A stretch of DNA of 64,000 nucleotides from Chryseobacterium mulctrae (GCF_006175945.1 NZ_VAJL01000001.1:1736001-1800000), one strand, 5' to 3'; counted from the first letter of the stretch, positions 8,631 through 18,316 are shown. Notes: generated by a model not told the origin, from the letters alone. Numbers and translations: made by a program.

Positions 8631-11240
8631 AATATCGAAAAGCAAAGATTACAAAATAAAGACTGGAAAAACTGGGGACCTTATGTAAGCAACAGACAAT
8701 GGGGAAATGTGCGCGAAGACTACAGCCCCAACGGAAATGCTTGGCATTTTGCCAACCACGATATTGCAGAAAGCCACACGTATCGATGGGGAGAAGAGGG
8801 TATCGCGGGAATTTCAGATACCAAACAACTTTTTTGTTTTGCCCTTTCATTTTGGAATAAAAAAGATAAAAGAATAAAAGAACGTCTTTTCGGGCTGAGC
8901 AATCCGCAGGGAAATCACGGAGAAGATATTAAAGAAATTTTCTACTATCTTGACAATACACCTACTCACAGCTATATGAAAATGGTGTACAAATATCCTA
9001 TCAATGAATTTCCTTATGACGAAATCGTAGCTGAAAACGCAAGACGTACCAAAAAAGAACCTGAATACGAACTTTTCGATACCGGAATTTTTGATAAAGA
9101 TGAATATTTCGATATTTTCATAGAATACTGTAAATCTGATGCTCATGATATTTTAATTCGTGTTACAGTCTGCAACAGAAGTAACCAAGCTGCCCCGATT
9201 GTAATTTTACCTACAACTTGGTTTAGAAATAACTGGAAATGGGGTTATAATGAATACAAAGGTCAGGTAGAAAGTGGAAAAGAAGGCTGCATCAACGTGG
9301 TTCACGACAGTCTTCCCATTAAAAAGTTTTATTCAAAAAATAAAAATGCAGAACAGGTTTTCTGTGAAAATGAAACCAATAACCCCAAACTTCATGGCAC
9401 TCCATCTGTAGAAAATACTTACTATAAAGATGGAATCAACGATTATATTATTCATCAGCAAAATACTGTAAATCCTGAAAGAAAGGGGACAAAAGCAGCC
9501 TTCATCATTGATGAAGTTATTGAAGGAGGTCAGTCTGAAGTTTTTGAGTTCAGGCTATCACCTTATGATATGGATGATGCCTTCTATCAGTTTTATGATA
9601 TTTTTAATGCAAGAATTAATGAAGCGAATGAATTTTATGATGAAATTCAACAGGATATATTTAATGATGATGAAAAGAATGTGCAGCGTCAAGCTTTTGC
9701 TGGGCTTCTTTGGAACAAGCAATTTTACCATTACAATGTTGGAAAATGGCTGAAAGGCGACCCTAATTATGAAGCTCCAAGAGATTTTAATCATTATGTA
9801 AGAAATACAGAATGGGAACATCTTCACAATAAAGACATCATCTCAATGCCTGATAAATGGGAATATCCTTGGTATGCGACTTGGGATTTGGCATTCCATT
9901 GTGTTCCTTTTGCTATTATTGACGCCGATTTTGCGAAAAACCAATTGCTTTTGCTTACTAAGGAGTGGTATATGCATCCGAACGGACAAATGCCCGCTTA
10001 TGAATGGAATCTGAGTGACGTTAATCCACCTGTTCATGCATGGTCGTGCTTCAGGGTTTTTAAAATTGATGAAAAAACAAACGGAAAACCAGACCTTTTA
10101 TTCCTCGAAAAAGTTTTCCAAAAACTATTGCTGAATTTTACCTGGTGGGTCAACAGAAAAGATAAAAACGGGAAAAATATTTTTGGCGGCGGATTTTTAG
10201 GATTAGATAACATCGGTGCTTTTGACCGAAATATGGAATTGAAAGACGGCGAACATCTTGAGCAAGCCGATGGAACGAGCTGGATGGCGATGTATGCGCT
10301 AAACATGATGCGAATTTCTATGGAATTGGCTCAATATTATCAGGTTTATGAAGATATGGCCATCAAGTTTTTTGAACACTATCTTTATATTGCGGAAGCC
10401 ATGGAAAACATGGGTGAAGGCAAAGAAGGTCTTTGGAACGAGGAAGACGGCTTCTTTTACGATGTTTTACAGTTGGCCAACGGAGAAAGTGTTTCTCTAA
10501 GACTGAGAAGTATTGTCGGATTGATTCCTTTGTTTGCAGTTGAAATTATCGATCATCATTTGCTCAGTAAAATGCCTAATTTCCGGGAGAGAATGGATTG
10601 GGTTTTAAAAAATAAACCTGAACTTACTTCTTTAGTTTCTCACTGGGACGAAGAAGGAAGCGGCAGAAAACATTTGATGAGTATTCTTCGTAAAAACCGA
10701 CTTACAAAAGTTCTAACAAGAATGTTGGATGAAAAAGAATTTCTAAGTTCTTATGGAATCAGAGCCATGTCTAAGGTTTATGAAGAAAACCCGTTTGTGT
10801 TTACAGTTCATGGTAATAAAAATGTTGTTTATTATACGCCAGCAGAAAGTGACAGCAGAATGTTTGGCGGAAACAGTAATTGGCGCGGTCCGATTTGGTT
10901 TCCGATTAATTTTTTGATTGTTGAAAGTTTACAACGTTTCCATTTTTATTATGGAAACAGCTTAAAAGTGGAATTTCCTACCGGAAGTGGTGAAAAGAAA
11001 AACTTAGATGAAGTAGCCCAAAATATCAGCGGAAGACTCTGCTCTATTTTCCTGAAAGATGAAAGCGGACAACGCGCTTTCAACGGCGGGAATTATAAAT
11101 TTAATTATGACCCAAACTTCAAAGATTACATCACATTTTATGAATATTTCCACGGAGATAACGGTCGCGGAGTTGGAGCTTCGCATCAAACAGGATGGAC
11201 TGCAACTGTGGCAAAACTGATGAAGCCAAGACTGGCTTAA
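8628..11240 (+). CDS. GH63-like glucosidase (MGH1-type glycoside hydrolase)
   Basis: This 870-aa protein resembles bacterial GH63 / mannosylglycerate-hydrolase-like (alpha/alpha)6-barrel glycosidases. Recognisable family stretches are WKNWGPYVSNRQWGNVREDY near residue 14, ERLFGLSNPQGNHGEDIKE near 84, WEYPWYATWDLAFHCVPFA near 411, and GGNSNWRGPIWFPIN near 747. No signal peptide is visible, so it is probably cytoplasmic and may act on a short glucoside or compatible solute. It is a single gene, divergent from the methionine operon and convergent with the OsmC gene. The start at 8628 is chosen over the ATG at 8613, which is out of frame. The glycosidase family is likely; the substrate is unknown. 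Confidence 0.82.
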   Translation: MNIEKQRLQNKDWKNWGPYVSNRQWGNVREDYSPNGNAWHFANHDIAESHTYRWGEEGIAGISDTKQLFCFALSFWNKKDKRIKERLFGLSNPQGNHGEDIKEIFYYLDNTPTHSYMKMVYKYPINEFPYDEIVAENARRTKKEPEYELFDTGIFDKDEYFDIFIEYCKSDAHDILIRVTVCNRSNQAAPIVILPTTWFRNNWKWGYNEYKGQVESGKEGCINVVHDSLPIKKFYSKNKNAEQVFCENETNNPKLHGTPSVENTYYKDGINDYIIHQQNTVNPERKGTKAAFIIDEVIEGGQSEVFEFRLSPYDMDDAFYQFYDIFNARINEANEFYDEIQQDIFNDDEKNVQRQAFAGLLWNKQFYHYNVGKWLKGDPNYEAPRDFNHYVRNTEWEHLHNKDIISMPDKWEYPWYATWDLAFHCVPFAIIDADFAKNQLLLLTKEWYMHPNGQMPAYEWNLSDVNPPVHAWSCFRVFKIDEKTNGKPDLLFLEKVFQKLLLNFTWWVNRKDKNGKNIFGGGFLGLDNIGAFDRNMELKDGEHLEQADGTSWMAMYALNMMRISMELAQYYQVYEDMAIKFFEHYLYIAEAMENMGEGKEGLWNEEDGFFYDVLQLANGESVSLRLRSIVGLIPLFAVEIIDHHLLSKMPNFRERMDWVLKNKPELTSLVSHWDEEGSGRKHLMSILRKNRLTKVLTRMLDEKEFLSSYGIRAMSKVYEENPFVFTVHGNKNVVYYTPAESDSRMFGGNSNWRGPIWFPINFLIVESLQRFHFYYGNSLKVEFPTGSGEKKNLDEVAQNISGRLCSIFLKDESGQRAFNGGNYKFNYDPNFKDYITFYEYFHGDNGRGVGASHQTGWTATVAKLMKPRLA

Positions 11241-11248
11241 TTGGATTG

Positions 11249-11319
11249 GAGGGTTTGAGCTTACTAGAGTTTGAGAATTATAAACAATTTTTGTTTTCTG
11301 AAACTCTCAAACCCTAAAA
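11249..11319. terminator. Inverted repeat between convergent genes
   Basis: GGGTTTGAG shortly after the glucosidase stop pairs with CTCAAACCC before the OsmC stop, and a second nested GAGTTT/AAACTC pair lies inside. The position between convergent genes suggests a bidirectional terminator, although the T-runs are short. Confidence 0.4.
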
Positions 11320-11329
11320 CTCTACAACT

Positions 11330-11755
11330 CTATTGCTCAACTTTCTCTCCGTTTACAAAAACTTCATACCCGATTTCTACATTAGGCTCTAAAGTTTTTG
11401 AAACCGAACAGTATTTTTCGAAAGATAATTCGGATGCTTTCAAGGCTTTTTTAGGATCAATATTTCCTTCCAATAAAAACTTTACCATAATTGATTTGAA
11501 TGGTTTTGCATCATCCACAGGAATTCTTTCCCCTTCAACTTCAGCTTGGAATCCTGTAATTTCCTGTCTTTGTTTTTTCAAAATTGAAACTACGTCAATT
11601 CCGCTGCATCCTGCAACCGCCATCAAAACACTTTCCATAGGAGAAACTCCTTTTGCTCCCGGTTGAGAGGTATTATCTAATAAAATTGAATTTCCCTGAG
11701 CATTGGTACATTCAAATAAAAAATCGTCGTTTATTCTGTTTAAAGTAATTTTCAT
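11330..11755 (-). CDS. OsmC/Ohr-family peroxiredoxin-like protein
   Basis: This 141-aa protein belongs to the OsmC family, small cytoplasmic proteins that reduce organic hydroperoxides through a pair of cysteines. The first cysteine is in MAVAGCSGIDVVSIL near residue 50 and the second is in FEKYCSVSKTLEPN near residue 114. The spacing and C-terminal IGYEVFVNGEK match the YhfA-like branch. The ATG at 11755 gives the family's usual length. It lies 24 bp downstream of the DUF58 gene start side on the same strand, so it could be read through from the MoxR cluster, but nothing ties it to that system functionally. Confidence 0.87.
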   Translation of the reverse strand: MKITLNRINDDFLFECTNAQGNSILLDNTSQPGAKGVSPMESVLMAVAGCSGIDVVSILKKQRQEITGFQAEVEGERIPVDDAKPFKSIMVKFLLEGNIDPKKALKASELSFEKYCSVSKTLEPNVEIGYEVFVNGEKVEQ

Positions 11756-11779
11756 TATTGTTTATTTCTTATTGCAAAT

Positions 11780-13102
11780 CTACAAAATCCCTCTTGCTTT
11801 TATTTCAAGATATTTATTAATCACGTCAATATTCAGATTTTCGGGAAGTGTGTAGACTGAGTAAATTCCGTATTTTCTTAATTCCTGAATGATGAGTTTC
11901 TTTTCAAACTCAAACTTTTCGGCAATGATTTCGTCATAAATTCCCTGCATACTTTCAGGATGGGTATTCATCAGTTTCTGTATTTCTGTATTTTTAAAGA
12001 AAACCACAACCAGCAAATGGTTTTTGGCCATTCCTCTCAGATATTTCATCTGTCTGTTTAGACCATCCAAAGTTTCAAAATTGGTAAAAAGCAAAACCAG
12101 ACTTCTCTGATTAATGGAGTATTTTACATCCTGATACAGTCTGTTGAAATCGCTTTCAAAAAAATCGGTTTTAATGTTATATAAAGCTTCGGAAATTTTT
12201 CTTAATTGTCCTGATTTATTTTCGGCAGCAACTTTATTTTCAGCTTTTTTAGAAAATGTCATCATTCCAGCTCGGTCACTTTTTTTCAGAATAATATGAG
12301 ACAAAGCCATTGTCGCATTAATAGAATAATCAAGAAGACTTAAGCCGTTGAAAGGCATTTTCATCGTTCTTCCTTTATCAATCAACATAAAAATACGTTG
12401 CGATTTTTCGTCCTGAAACTGATTCACCATCAAACGATTGGTCTTTGAGGTAGCTTTCCAGTTAATCGTTCTCACATCATCACCGGGAACATATTCTTTG
12501 ATCTGCTCAAATTCCATTGTGTGTCCCAGTTTCCTGATTTTTTTGATTCCGCCTAATAAAAATTCGTTCTGAAGTGCCATCAGTTCATATTTTCTTAAGT
12601 GAACAAACGAGGGATAAGAAGCTAAAGAAGTATCTTTCTGAAATATAAATCTTTTTGAAATGAAACCAATCGGTGACGAAGCATAAATATTTAAAGCTCC
12701 AAAATTATATTCCCCACGTTCTTTTGGTTCTAAAAAATATTGAAATAATGTATTTTTTCCTGACTGAATTTCTTTTCTTATCAAAAAATCTCTCTTCTGA
12801 AACTGAAAAGGAATTTCATCAATCACCTTTACATTAATTTTAAAACTATAATTATTTTTGATATCAACTTTCACTGCATTTTCATCACCATTTGATAATT
12901 TTTCAGGTAAAATTCTTTGTGCTAAAACAGCATCTTTCTGTCTGAAAACAAGCAAATAATCAACAAAAGCAGTAAGGAAAATCAATAATAAAAATCCATG
13001 TCCCAAAATCATAAAAAACGGAAAGAAAAACGCTAAAACATAGAGCATTCCTACACCGATGAGTGCGAAAAAAAAGCGTGTATTGATGTATAGATTCTTC
13101 AA
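11780..13102 (-). CDS. DUF58 protein (MoxR-associated, vWA-like)
   Basis: This 440-aa protein starts with two hydrophobic helices (residues about 7-50) and continues with a beta-rich segment and a DUF58/vWA-like region. The family hallmark GDDVRTINWKATSKTNRLMV is near residue 207, followed by the MIDAS-like IFMLIDKGRTMKMP near 235. DUF58 proteins are usually encoded beside MoxR AAA+ ATPases, as here, and are thought to be targets or adaptors of the ATPase at the membrane. It lies 167 bp downstream of the MoxR gene with a short repeat between them. It is the BatA/vWA-adjacent type of MoxR locus in broad outline, but no separate vWA genes follow. The molecular role is not established. Confidence 0.85.
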   Translation of the reverse strand: MKNLYINTRFFFALIGVGMLYVLAFFFPFFMILGHGFLLLIFLTAFVDYLLVFRQKDAVLAQRILPEKLSNGDENAVKVDIKNNYSFKINVKVIDEIPFQFQKRDFLIRKEIQSGKNTLFQYFLEPKERGEYNFGALNIYASSPIGFISKRFIFQKDTSLASYPSFVHLRKYELMALQNEFLLGGIKKIRKLGHTMEFEQIKEYVPGDDVRTINWKATSKTNRLMVNQFQDEKSQRIFMLIDKGRTMKMPFNGLSLLDYSINATMALSHIILKKSDRAGMMTFSKKAENKVAAENKSGQLRKISEALYNIKTDFFESDFNRLYQDVKYSINQRSLVLLFTNFETLDGLNRQMKYLRGMAKNHLLVVVFFKNTEIQKLMNTHPESMQGIYDEIIAEKFEFEKKLIIQELRKYGIYSVYTLPENLNIDVINKYLEIKARGIL

Positions 13103-13170
13103 GGTTGCAGATTTTAGGTTTTTTATTTCTATAATTATTAACCGTTTAGTATTTAAAATTAAGCTGAATC

Positions 13171-13227
13171 TTTGTCATTCCGGAGGAATCTTAATAAATT
13201 TTGTGGAGATGCTTTCAGCATGACAAA
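13171..13227. repeat. Short dispersed element with 8-bp inverted ends
   Basis: The element is bounded by TTTGTCAT at 13171-13178 and ATGACAAA at 13220-13227, with CCGGAGGAATC inside. It lies between the MoxR and DUF58 genes. The shape resembles short non-coding repeat elements found scattered in Chryseobacterium-like genomes; only one copy is in this window. Confidence 0.5.
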
Positions 13228-13269
13228 CATAATGTTTATTGATATTCTGAAATTATTATTCCCTGCAAC

Positions 13270-14310
13270 TTACCTAGGAATCTCTATTCCTTCCAAGATC
13301 TGTCTGATGATTTCATCGGCTGTCAAACCTTCCATTTCTCTTTCCGGCGAAACGATTACTCTGTGTCTTAACACGGCATAACTTGCTTCTTTAATATCTT
13401 CCGGCGTTACAAAGTCTCTGCCTCTCAATGCTGCAAAAGCTTTTGAAGCCGTTAATAATGCTAAACTTGCTCTTGGTGAAGCTCCCAAATACAAAAATTG
13501 ATTTTCTCTTGTATTGATGATAATTTTAGCAATATATTCAATCAGTTGAGATTCAACAATGATTTCTTTTACCAATTTCTGATAATTATTTAACTGTTGT
13601 GCCGTAATCACTTTGTTTACCGCTTCAGTCTTATCTTCAAGTCTGTTGTCATGTTGATTCTTTATAATTGCAACTTCCTGTTCCAAATTCGGATAACCTA
13701 CATTAATTTTAAATAAAAATCGGTCAAGCTGAGCTTCCGGAAGTCGGTAAGTTCCTTCGTGCTCGATTGGGTTTTGAGTAGCAACAACAAGGAAAGGTTC
13801 ATCCATTTCGTAACGGGTTCCGTCAATTGTAATTTGCTTCTCCTCCATTACCTCAAACAAGGCCGCTTGCGTTTTTGCAGGTGAACGGTTAATTTCGTCA
13901 ATCAAAATAAAGCTTGAGAAAATTGGTCCTTTTTTAAATTCAAATTCAGAATTTTTCATGCTGAAAATTGACGTTCCTAAAATATCGGAAGGCATCAAAT
14001 CCGGTGTAAACTGTATTCTGCTAAAATCTACATCAATAGTTTTCGCCAATAATTTTGCCGTAATAGTCTTTGCTACTCCCGGAACGCCTTCAATTAAAAC
14101 GTGTCCGTTAGAAAGTAAAGCTGCTAAAAGATGTTCAACCATATTTTCCTGACCGACGATTACTTTTGCAATCTCCGTTTTTACTTTATTTAAATTTTCA
14201 CGAAGCTCAATCATATCAATTCTCGATTGAAATTCTCCCTGATCTTTTTGTTCTTTATTTAAATTAATAGAATTTTGATTTGTTAAATTTTGTTCTTCGT
14301 TATTTTCCAT
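13270..14310 (-). CDS. MoxR-family AAA+ ATPase
   Basis: This 346-aa AAA+ ATPase has Walker A GVPGVAKT near residue 77, Walker B ILIDEINR near 137, sensor 1 VVATQNPIEHEGTYRLPEAQ near 175 and the MoxR lid ASPRASLALL near 280. MoxR ATPases act as chaperone-like machines with vWA/DUF58 partners to mature or assemble envelope complexes. It is flanked by DUF4350 upstream and DUF58 downstream, which is the conserved order of this cluster. The charged, Asn/Gln-rich first 30 residues are variable. ATPase identity is very clear; the substrate is unknown. Confidence 0.93.
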   Translation of the reverse strand: MENNEEQNLTNQNSINLNKEQKDQGEFQSRIDMIELRENLNKVKTEIAKVIVGQENMVEHLLAALLSNGHVLIEGVPGVAKTITAKLLAKTIDVDFSRIQFTPDLMPSDILGTSIFSMKNSEFEFKKGPIFSSFILIDEINRSPAKTQAALFEVMEEKQITIDGTRYEMDEPFLVVATQNPIEHEGTYRLPEAQLDRFLFKINVGYPNLEQEVAIIKNQHDNRLEDKTEAVNKVITAQQLNNYQKLVKEIIVESQLIEYIAKIIINTRENQFLYLGASPRASLALLTASKAFAALRGRDFVTPEDIKEASYAVLRHRVIVSPEREMEGLTADEIIRQILEGIEIPR

Positions 14311-14341
14311 CCTATTTTGTTTTTATTATTTTGAACGTTTC

Positions 14342-14404
14342 GCTCCTACGGAGCTCATTTTCACATTTCTATTTTTTTTCTACAAAGGTCAGACTCCTAC
14401 GGAG
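14342..14404. repeat. Paired CTCCTACGGAGC palindromes
   Basis: GCTCCTACGGAGC and ACTCCTACGGAGCC occur about 45 bp apart in the spacer between the DUF4350 and MoxR genes. Each is a small GCTCC/GGAGC hairpin. They look like fragments of a dispersed palindromic repeat and not a terminator, as no T-run follows on the minus strand. Confidence 0.45.
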
Positions 14405-14423
14405 CCTTCCTCAATTCTTTCAA

Positions 14424-15581
14424 TCATTTTAAAATTTCATCCAAAAGACTGTTTATTCTCGCCAAATCTTCTTTTATTACACTTGCATAAGGATCTTGTG
14501 CTTTTTTAATCAGAATGATTGCCTCATTAACCATTTCTGTTGATTTTCCGGTTTTTAGTTGGAGTTTTTTGGCAAATTCTTCATCCAGATTTTGAGTATC
14601 AATGAGAAGATCCAGCCTTACTTTATTTAAAAAATATTGAGCTTTTTTTGCCATCATATCATGGAAATCACCTTCCTGTAAGTAAAGATTACCAATACTT
14701 TTCACAAACTCTGCAGAAGTATTTTTCAGCGGTTCAATAATTGGAACGATTCGTTGTTTTCTTTTTACATTAAAAAATATAAATAAAACCAATCCTCCTA
14801 AAAATACCCACCAAGCATATTTTAAAGCCGGATTAGAAAGAATAAAACGCAATAATGAACGAGATTCTTTTGTATTGCTTTCTACAAACCATAACGTTTC
14901 TCTGTCTTTCAAATATGAAAAAACACTTTGCGCATATCTTACATTTCCTGATTGCAAAAGATAATAATTCGTTAAAAAAAGCGGTTCGCAATGCACATAA
15001 ATTGTCCCTTTTCCAAATGGTGCTTTGATGAAATTTGCCTGATCTTTATTGTTTTCTTCAACCGTTTTTCCTAAAACCTGAACATTCGGTTTAACGTAAG
15101 AAAAACCTCTTCCTGAGGGAAATTTATCTAATTTAATAAAATCATTCTGATATTTTTTGTCGGTCAGTTTCAGAACATTCTGGTCTTCATAAGAAATTTT
15201 TGAACCGTAAAAACCAATCGTATCTGAAATATTTTTTGGAAGTCGATTCGCAATTATCATCGCATCTGAACCTTTGGAAACCTCATCTAAAATTTTATTC
15301 CATGATTCCTGATCCATTTCGCTTTCTACGATGAGAATATTGTGTGGTTTCTTATCTTTTTCGGTGTAATAATCGTAAGGTGCAACATCAAGCTTCGTAA
15401 GATTGTTTTTAAACAAATCTTTTACTTCTTTATTAAAAACAAAAAGCCCGAAAGGTGATTTTTGATTGACATCATAGTTTTTTCGCCAGTCTGTAACTTC
15501 CTTTTTATTCACTTCAAGCAATGCCAAAATCACCATAACAATGATGAAAATAACAGCATATATTTTGAAAGTTTTATTCAT
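14424..15581 (-). CDS. DUF4350 membrane protein of the MoxR cluster
   Basis: This 385-aa protein has an N-terminal transmembrane helix (residues about 5-22), a large extracytoplasmic region resembling a glutamine-amidotransferase-like fold (PFGLFVFNKEVKDLF, DAMIIANRLPKNI), a second helix near residues 253-272 followed by KRKQR, and a C-terminal cytoplasmic helical domain. This is the DUF4350 architecture. It lies 15 bp downstream of the DUF4129 gene, so the two are co-transcribed. No catalytic residues of a true amidotransferase are evident, which suggests a binding role. Function is unknown. Confidence 0.78.
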   Translation of the reverse strand: MNKTFKIYAVIFIIVMVILALLEVNKKEVTDWRKNYDVNQKSPFGLFVFNKEVKDLFKNNLTKLDVAPYDYYTEKDKKPHNILIVESEMDQESWNKILDEVSKGSDAMIIANRLPKNISDTIGFYGSKISYEDQNVLKLTDKKYQNDFIKLDKFPSGRGFSYVKPNVQVLGKTVEENNKDQANFIKAPFGKGTIYVHCEPLFLTNYYLLQSGNVRYAQSVFSYLKDRETLWFVESNTKESRSLLRFILSNPALKYAWWVFLGGLVLFIFFNVKRKQRIVPIIEPLKNTSAEFVKSIGNLYLQEGDFHDMMAKKAQYFLNKVRLDLLIDTQNLDEEFAKKLQLKTGKSTEMVNEAIILIKKAQDPYASVIKEDLARINSLLDEILK

Positions 15582-15596
15582 TTTTAAGAAGTTTAA

Positions 15597-16394
15597 TTAA
15601 GGTTTGAATCCGTGAAACTGGTTTTTAAATTTACCATAGCTTTGCTCATCAATACTGAACTCGCCATACCAAACATAATCGAAAATATAGGAAAGGTTGT
15701 AAAATTCATTTTTAAGATGTGCAGCTTTTAATTCGGCAACGTAATCTTTATTTGTTTTTTCGGGATTCCAAAGGATGAGTTTTTTATCGCTTAATTTTTT
15801 AAGAATGTATAAAAACTGATAACGAACCGCAGAACGGTAATCTCCGTCATTTTCAAACTTAGCAATACTTTGAGGGAAGTTGATTTCGTGAATATTTTCA
15901 TGAAGTTCTTCTTCGTTGATTTCAATTTTTTTATTCTTTTTACCGAAAAAGAAACTTCCATTGGTGCTGATTAAATATTTAACGATAAAATAAAGTAAAA
16001 ATCCAACTACGATGATGGCAAAAAGGCGGATAACAACACCTGTAATCTGTGAAGAAGTTTCTAAACTTGTTTCCCCAAAAATACTACGAAGAAGTTGAGC
16101 GAGCTTACGTTGAAGTTTGTCAAAAAACGATTCTCTGGGTTTTGAGGTCGAATAATCAAACTCATTTCCTTTGTATCTTGAAGGCAGATTTTCTTTAAAC
16201 TTCTTTGGGAAAACCGTATTCTCGGTTTGAGGATTCGCTTTTAAAACAGAATCTGCAACATACATATTTTTGTAATGCGAAGTCACCACAGAGTCTTCGA
16301 TATAAACTTCAGAAAAATCATCATCTTCATATTCCTGAGATTTTAAAACCCCAAGATTCAGAAAAATCAGTAAAAAAAACAGAAATTTATTCAT
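15597..16394 (-). CDS. DUF4129 membrane protein of the MoxR cluster
   Basis: This 265-aa protein has a signal peptide (MNKFLFFLLIFLNLG, cleavage near LKSQ), an acidic extracytoplasmic stretch, one transmembrane helix at about 120-140 and a C-terminal cytoplasmic DUF4129-like domain (YRSAVRYQFLYILKKLSDK, YVWYGEFSID). The start at 16394 is preferred over an ATG three codons upstream because it gives a clean signal peptide. It overlaps the preceding gene by a few bases. In this cluster DUF4129 proteins are membrane partners of the MoxR/DUF58 machinery; the actual role is not known. Confidence 0.75.
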   Translation of the reverse strand: MNKFLFFLLIFLNLGVLKSQEYEDDDFSEVYIEDSVVTSHYKNMYVADSVLKANPQTENTVFPKKFKENLPSRYKGNEFDYSTSKPRESFFDKLQRKLAQLLRSIFGETSLETSSQITGVVIRLFAIIVVGFLLYFIVKYLISTNGSFFFGKKNKKIEINEEELHENIHEINFPQSIAKFENDGDYRSAVRYQFLYILKKLSDKKLILWNPEKTNKDYVAELKAAHLKNEFYNLSYIFDYVWYGEFSIDEQSYGKFKNQFHGFKP

Positions 16395-17349
16395 TAATCC
16401 CAATCGTTTCTATTTCTTCCAACTCTACTTTCTGGTGAAAATCTCTTCGGCTGTCGTAATACATTAATCCTGAATTTACATACAGCATATTCGACAAAAA
16501 GAACGATACCAACAGAGAAATTCCATACGTTACGAACATCATTATTCCGAAACTTCCGGCAAATGGATTTTGTTCAAAATTTGCATCAGGCTCAGTAGTC
16601 GTAATTTTCAGCATGAAAAAAATCATCGGTACTGCAGTAAAAATGGTCGTAATTACATACAGAATAATTGAAATTACAACCGTAGAACCCCAATATTTCC
16701 AGAATGGAGATCTTTCTCTTCCATTCGTGTAAGAAAATTGAGATCGTATAGAATAGCTTAAACTTTCGAAAAAACCTCTTTTGCTGTTGAAGTAATCGTA
16801 CATTAAAAAGGTGACCACATTAAATAGAACCGGATAAACTAATAAGATGAGAAAGAACCCGATAACAATTAATATCATCGCATAAGAAATTCCCATTACA
16901 ATAAGCGAGAGCGGTGTCACAACGAAAATCATACCCAGACAAAGCTTTCCTATTTTACCTGCATTTTTCTTAAAATCACCAAGAATATCATCGGTTTTTA
17001 TTTTCACCTCTCCTTCCGCCAATCTTTTAAGATAAAAAACAGGGAAGAGATAATTGACAATAATCATGATTAAAAAAAGCAAGAACGTAAGCAATCCTAC
17101 TACGATAAACATTCCGATATTATCTTCAAAATAAGATTCGAAATAATAGCTTTCGCCACTCATATTGGAACCGAAAATCTGCATAAACAATTCTCTGTAA
17201 CCAAAAATAAATACAGCAACCAACAGAATAAGCAAAAGCCCATTCAGCAGAATATAATTTCTGAAATAGTTTTTACCGTATAATTTGAAAAAGGTAAAAC
17301 TGTCGCTGATAAATGCTCCGAAATCTCTTTTTTTATAAAACTGCATCAT
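16387..17349 (-). CDS. Polytopic membrane protein of the MoxR cluster
   Basis: This 320-aa protein has about six hydrophobic helices, for example FRNYILLNGLLLILLVAVFI near residue 35 and long stretches at about 80, 140, 160, 220 and 280. It resembles the DUF4013-like or glycerophosphodiesterase-membrane-domain-like proteins seen beside SpoIIM/MoxR clusters, but I cannot assign a family firmly. Its ends overlap both neighbours by up to 17 bp, so translation is probably coupled and it is part of the same envelope system. No enzymatic motif is visible. Confidence 0.65.
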   Translation of the reverse strand: MMQFYKKRDFGAFISDSFTFFKLYGKNYFRNYILLNGLLLILLVAVFIFGYRELFMQIFGSNMSGESYYFESYFEDNIGMFIVVGLLTFLLFLIMIIVNYLFPVFYLKRLAEGEVKIKTDDILGDFKKNAGKIGKLCLGMIFVVTPLSLIVMGISYAMILIVIGFFLILLVYPVLFNVVTFLMYDYFNSKRGFFESLSYSIRSQFSYTNGRERSPFWKYWGSTVVISIILYVITTIFTAVPMIFFMLKITTTEPDANFEQNPFAGSFGIMMFVTYGISLLVSFFLSNMLYVNSGLMYYDSRRDFHQKVELEEIETIGINE

Positions 17350-18316
17350 TGATTGTGTTTTTTATTCTCCGGTTAACAATATGTGGATAAACAAAATAAT
17401 AAAAGCCAATAATTCCCAAACAGCCAAAAATGATAAAAAGATTGAGTGACAAAGGCATGTTTAAAGCATGTCTTGTTACGTAGCCTTCAATAATTCCGGC
17501 ACAAATGGTAAAGGGAACTGTACTTAAAAATATTTTGAATGAATTTTTAAATCCATTTTTAAAAGAATTAAATCTTGAAAGTGTTTTTGGGAAAAGAATA
17601 GATGTTCCGAGAATTAGACCACACATTCCTTCAACCACCATACTGAAAATTTCAAATGTTCCGTGAAGCCAGATTCCTCTTGCGCTGTCTCCTAAAGCTC
17701 CATGTTCGTAGAAAAAATACTGAAAAGTTCCTAACATCACAGAATTTTGCATCAGAAGATATAACGTTCCAAGTCCGCCAAAAATCCCGTAAATGTATAA
17801 TTTTGTACCAACGATAATGTTGTTGAAAGTAATTCCGATGGTACTTCCCCAAGTTGAGCCATCCTGATAAACACCGACTGCGTTTCCTTCTTTGATGTTT
17901 TCGATAGTCATATTTACATAGCTTTCACTTAAAATAAGATTCGCAAAATCTTTATCATAAATTGCCGAAAGAACGCCGATTAGCATAAAAAATATAAAGA
18001 ACAAAAAGGAGTAGATTAAATATCTTCTGTTTTCGTAAACAATCAAAGGAACTTCTGTTTTAAAGAAATAAACAAGTCTGTTTTCTTCAACTCTTTTAGT
18101 TTTATAAATTTTTTGGAAAATCTGAGACGAAAGATGGTTAAGATAAACAGTTGTATTGCTTTTGGGGTAATAAGTCTGGGCAAAAGAAAGATCGTTGACA
18201 AGGTTGATATACAACGAAGACAGGTCATCAGGATTTTTTTTAATTTTCCCTTGAACAACCTGCTCAATTCCCAACCATTTTTCTTTATTTTGTTTAATGA
18301 AATAAACCTCTCTCAT
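17333..18316 (-). CDS. SpoIIM-family (stage II sporulation protein M) membrane protein
   Basis: This 327-aa protein resembles the SpoIIM family: a cytoplasmic N-terminal region (MREVYFIKQNKEKWLGIEQV) followed by about five or six helices, with HGTFEIFSMVVEGMCGLILG near residue 220 as the family signature. SpoIIM is part of a peptidoglycan-remodelling complex in Bacillus, but homologues are widespread in non-sporulating bacteria beside RDD, MoxR and DUF58 genes, as here. The start at 18316 is chosen over an upstream Met at 18373, which would overlap the divergent RDD gene. The two divergent starts are only 27 bp apart. Confidence 0.82.
   Translation of the reverse strand: MREVYFIKQNKEKWLGIEQVVQGKIKKNPDDLSSLYINLVNDLSFAQTYYPKSNTTVYLNHLSSQIFQKIYKTKRVEENRLVYFFKTEVPLIVYENRRYLIYSFLFFIFFMLIGVLSAIYDKDFANLILSESYVNMTIENIKEGNAVGVYQDGSTWGSTIGITFNNIIVGTKLYIYGIFGGLGTLYLLMQNSVMLGTFQYFFYEHGALGDSARGIWLHGTFEIFSMVVEGMCGLILGTSILFPKTLSRFNSFKNGFKNSFKIFLSTVPFTICAGIIEGYVTRHALNMPLSLNLFIIFGCLGIIGFYYFVYPHIVNRRIKNTINDAVL

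Noticed and set aside
8554..8850. 98-aa minus-strand frame over the glucosidase start
   Set aside because: It overlaps the conserved N-terminus of the glucosidase and has no recognisable features; the methionine-operon promoter lies just beyond it.
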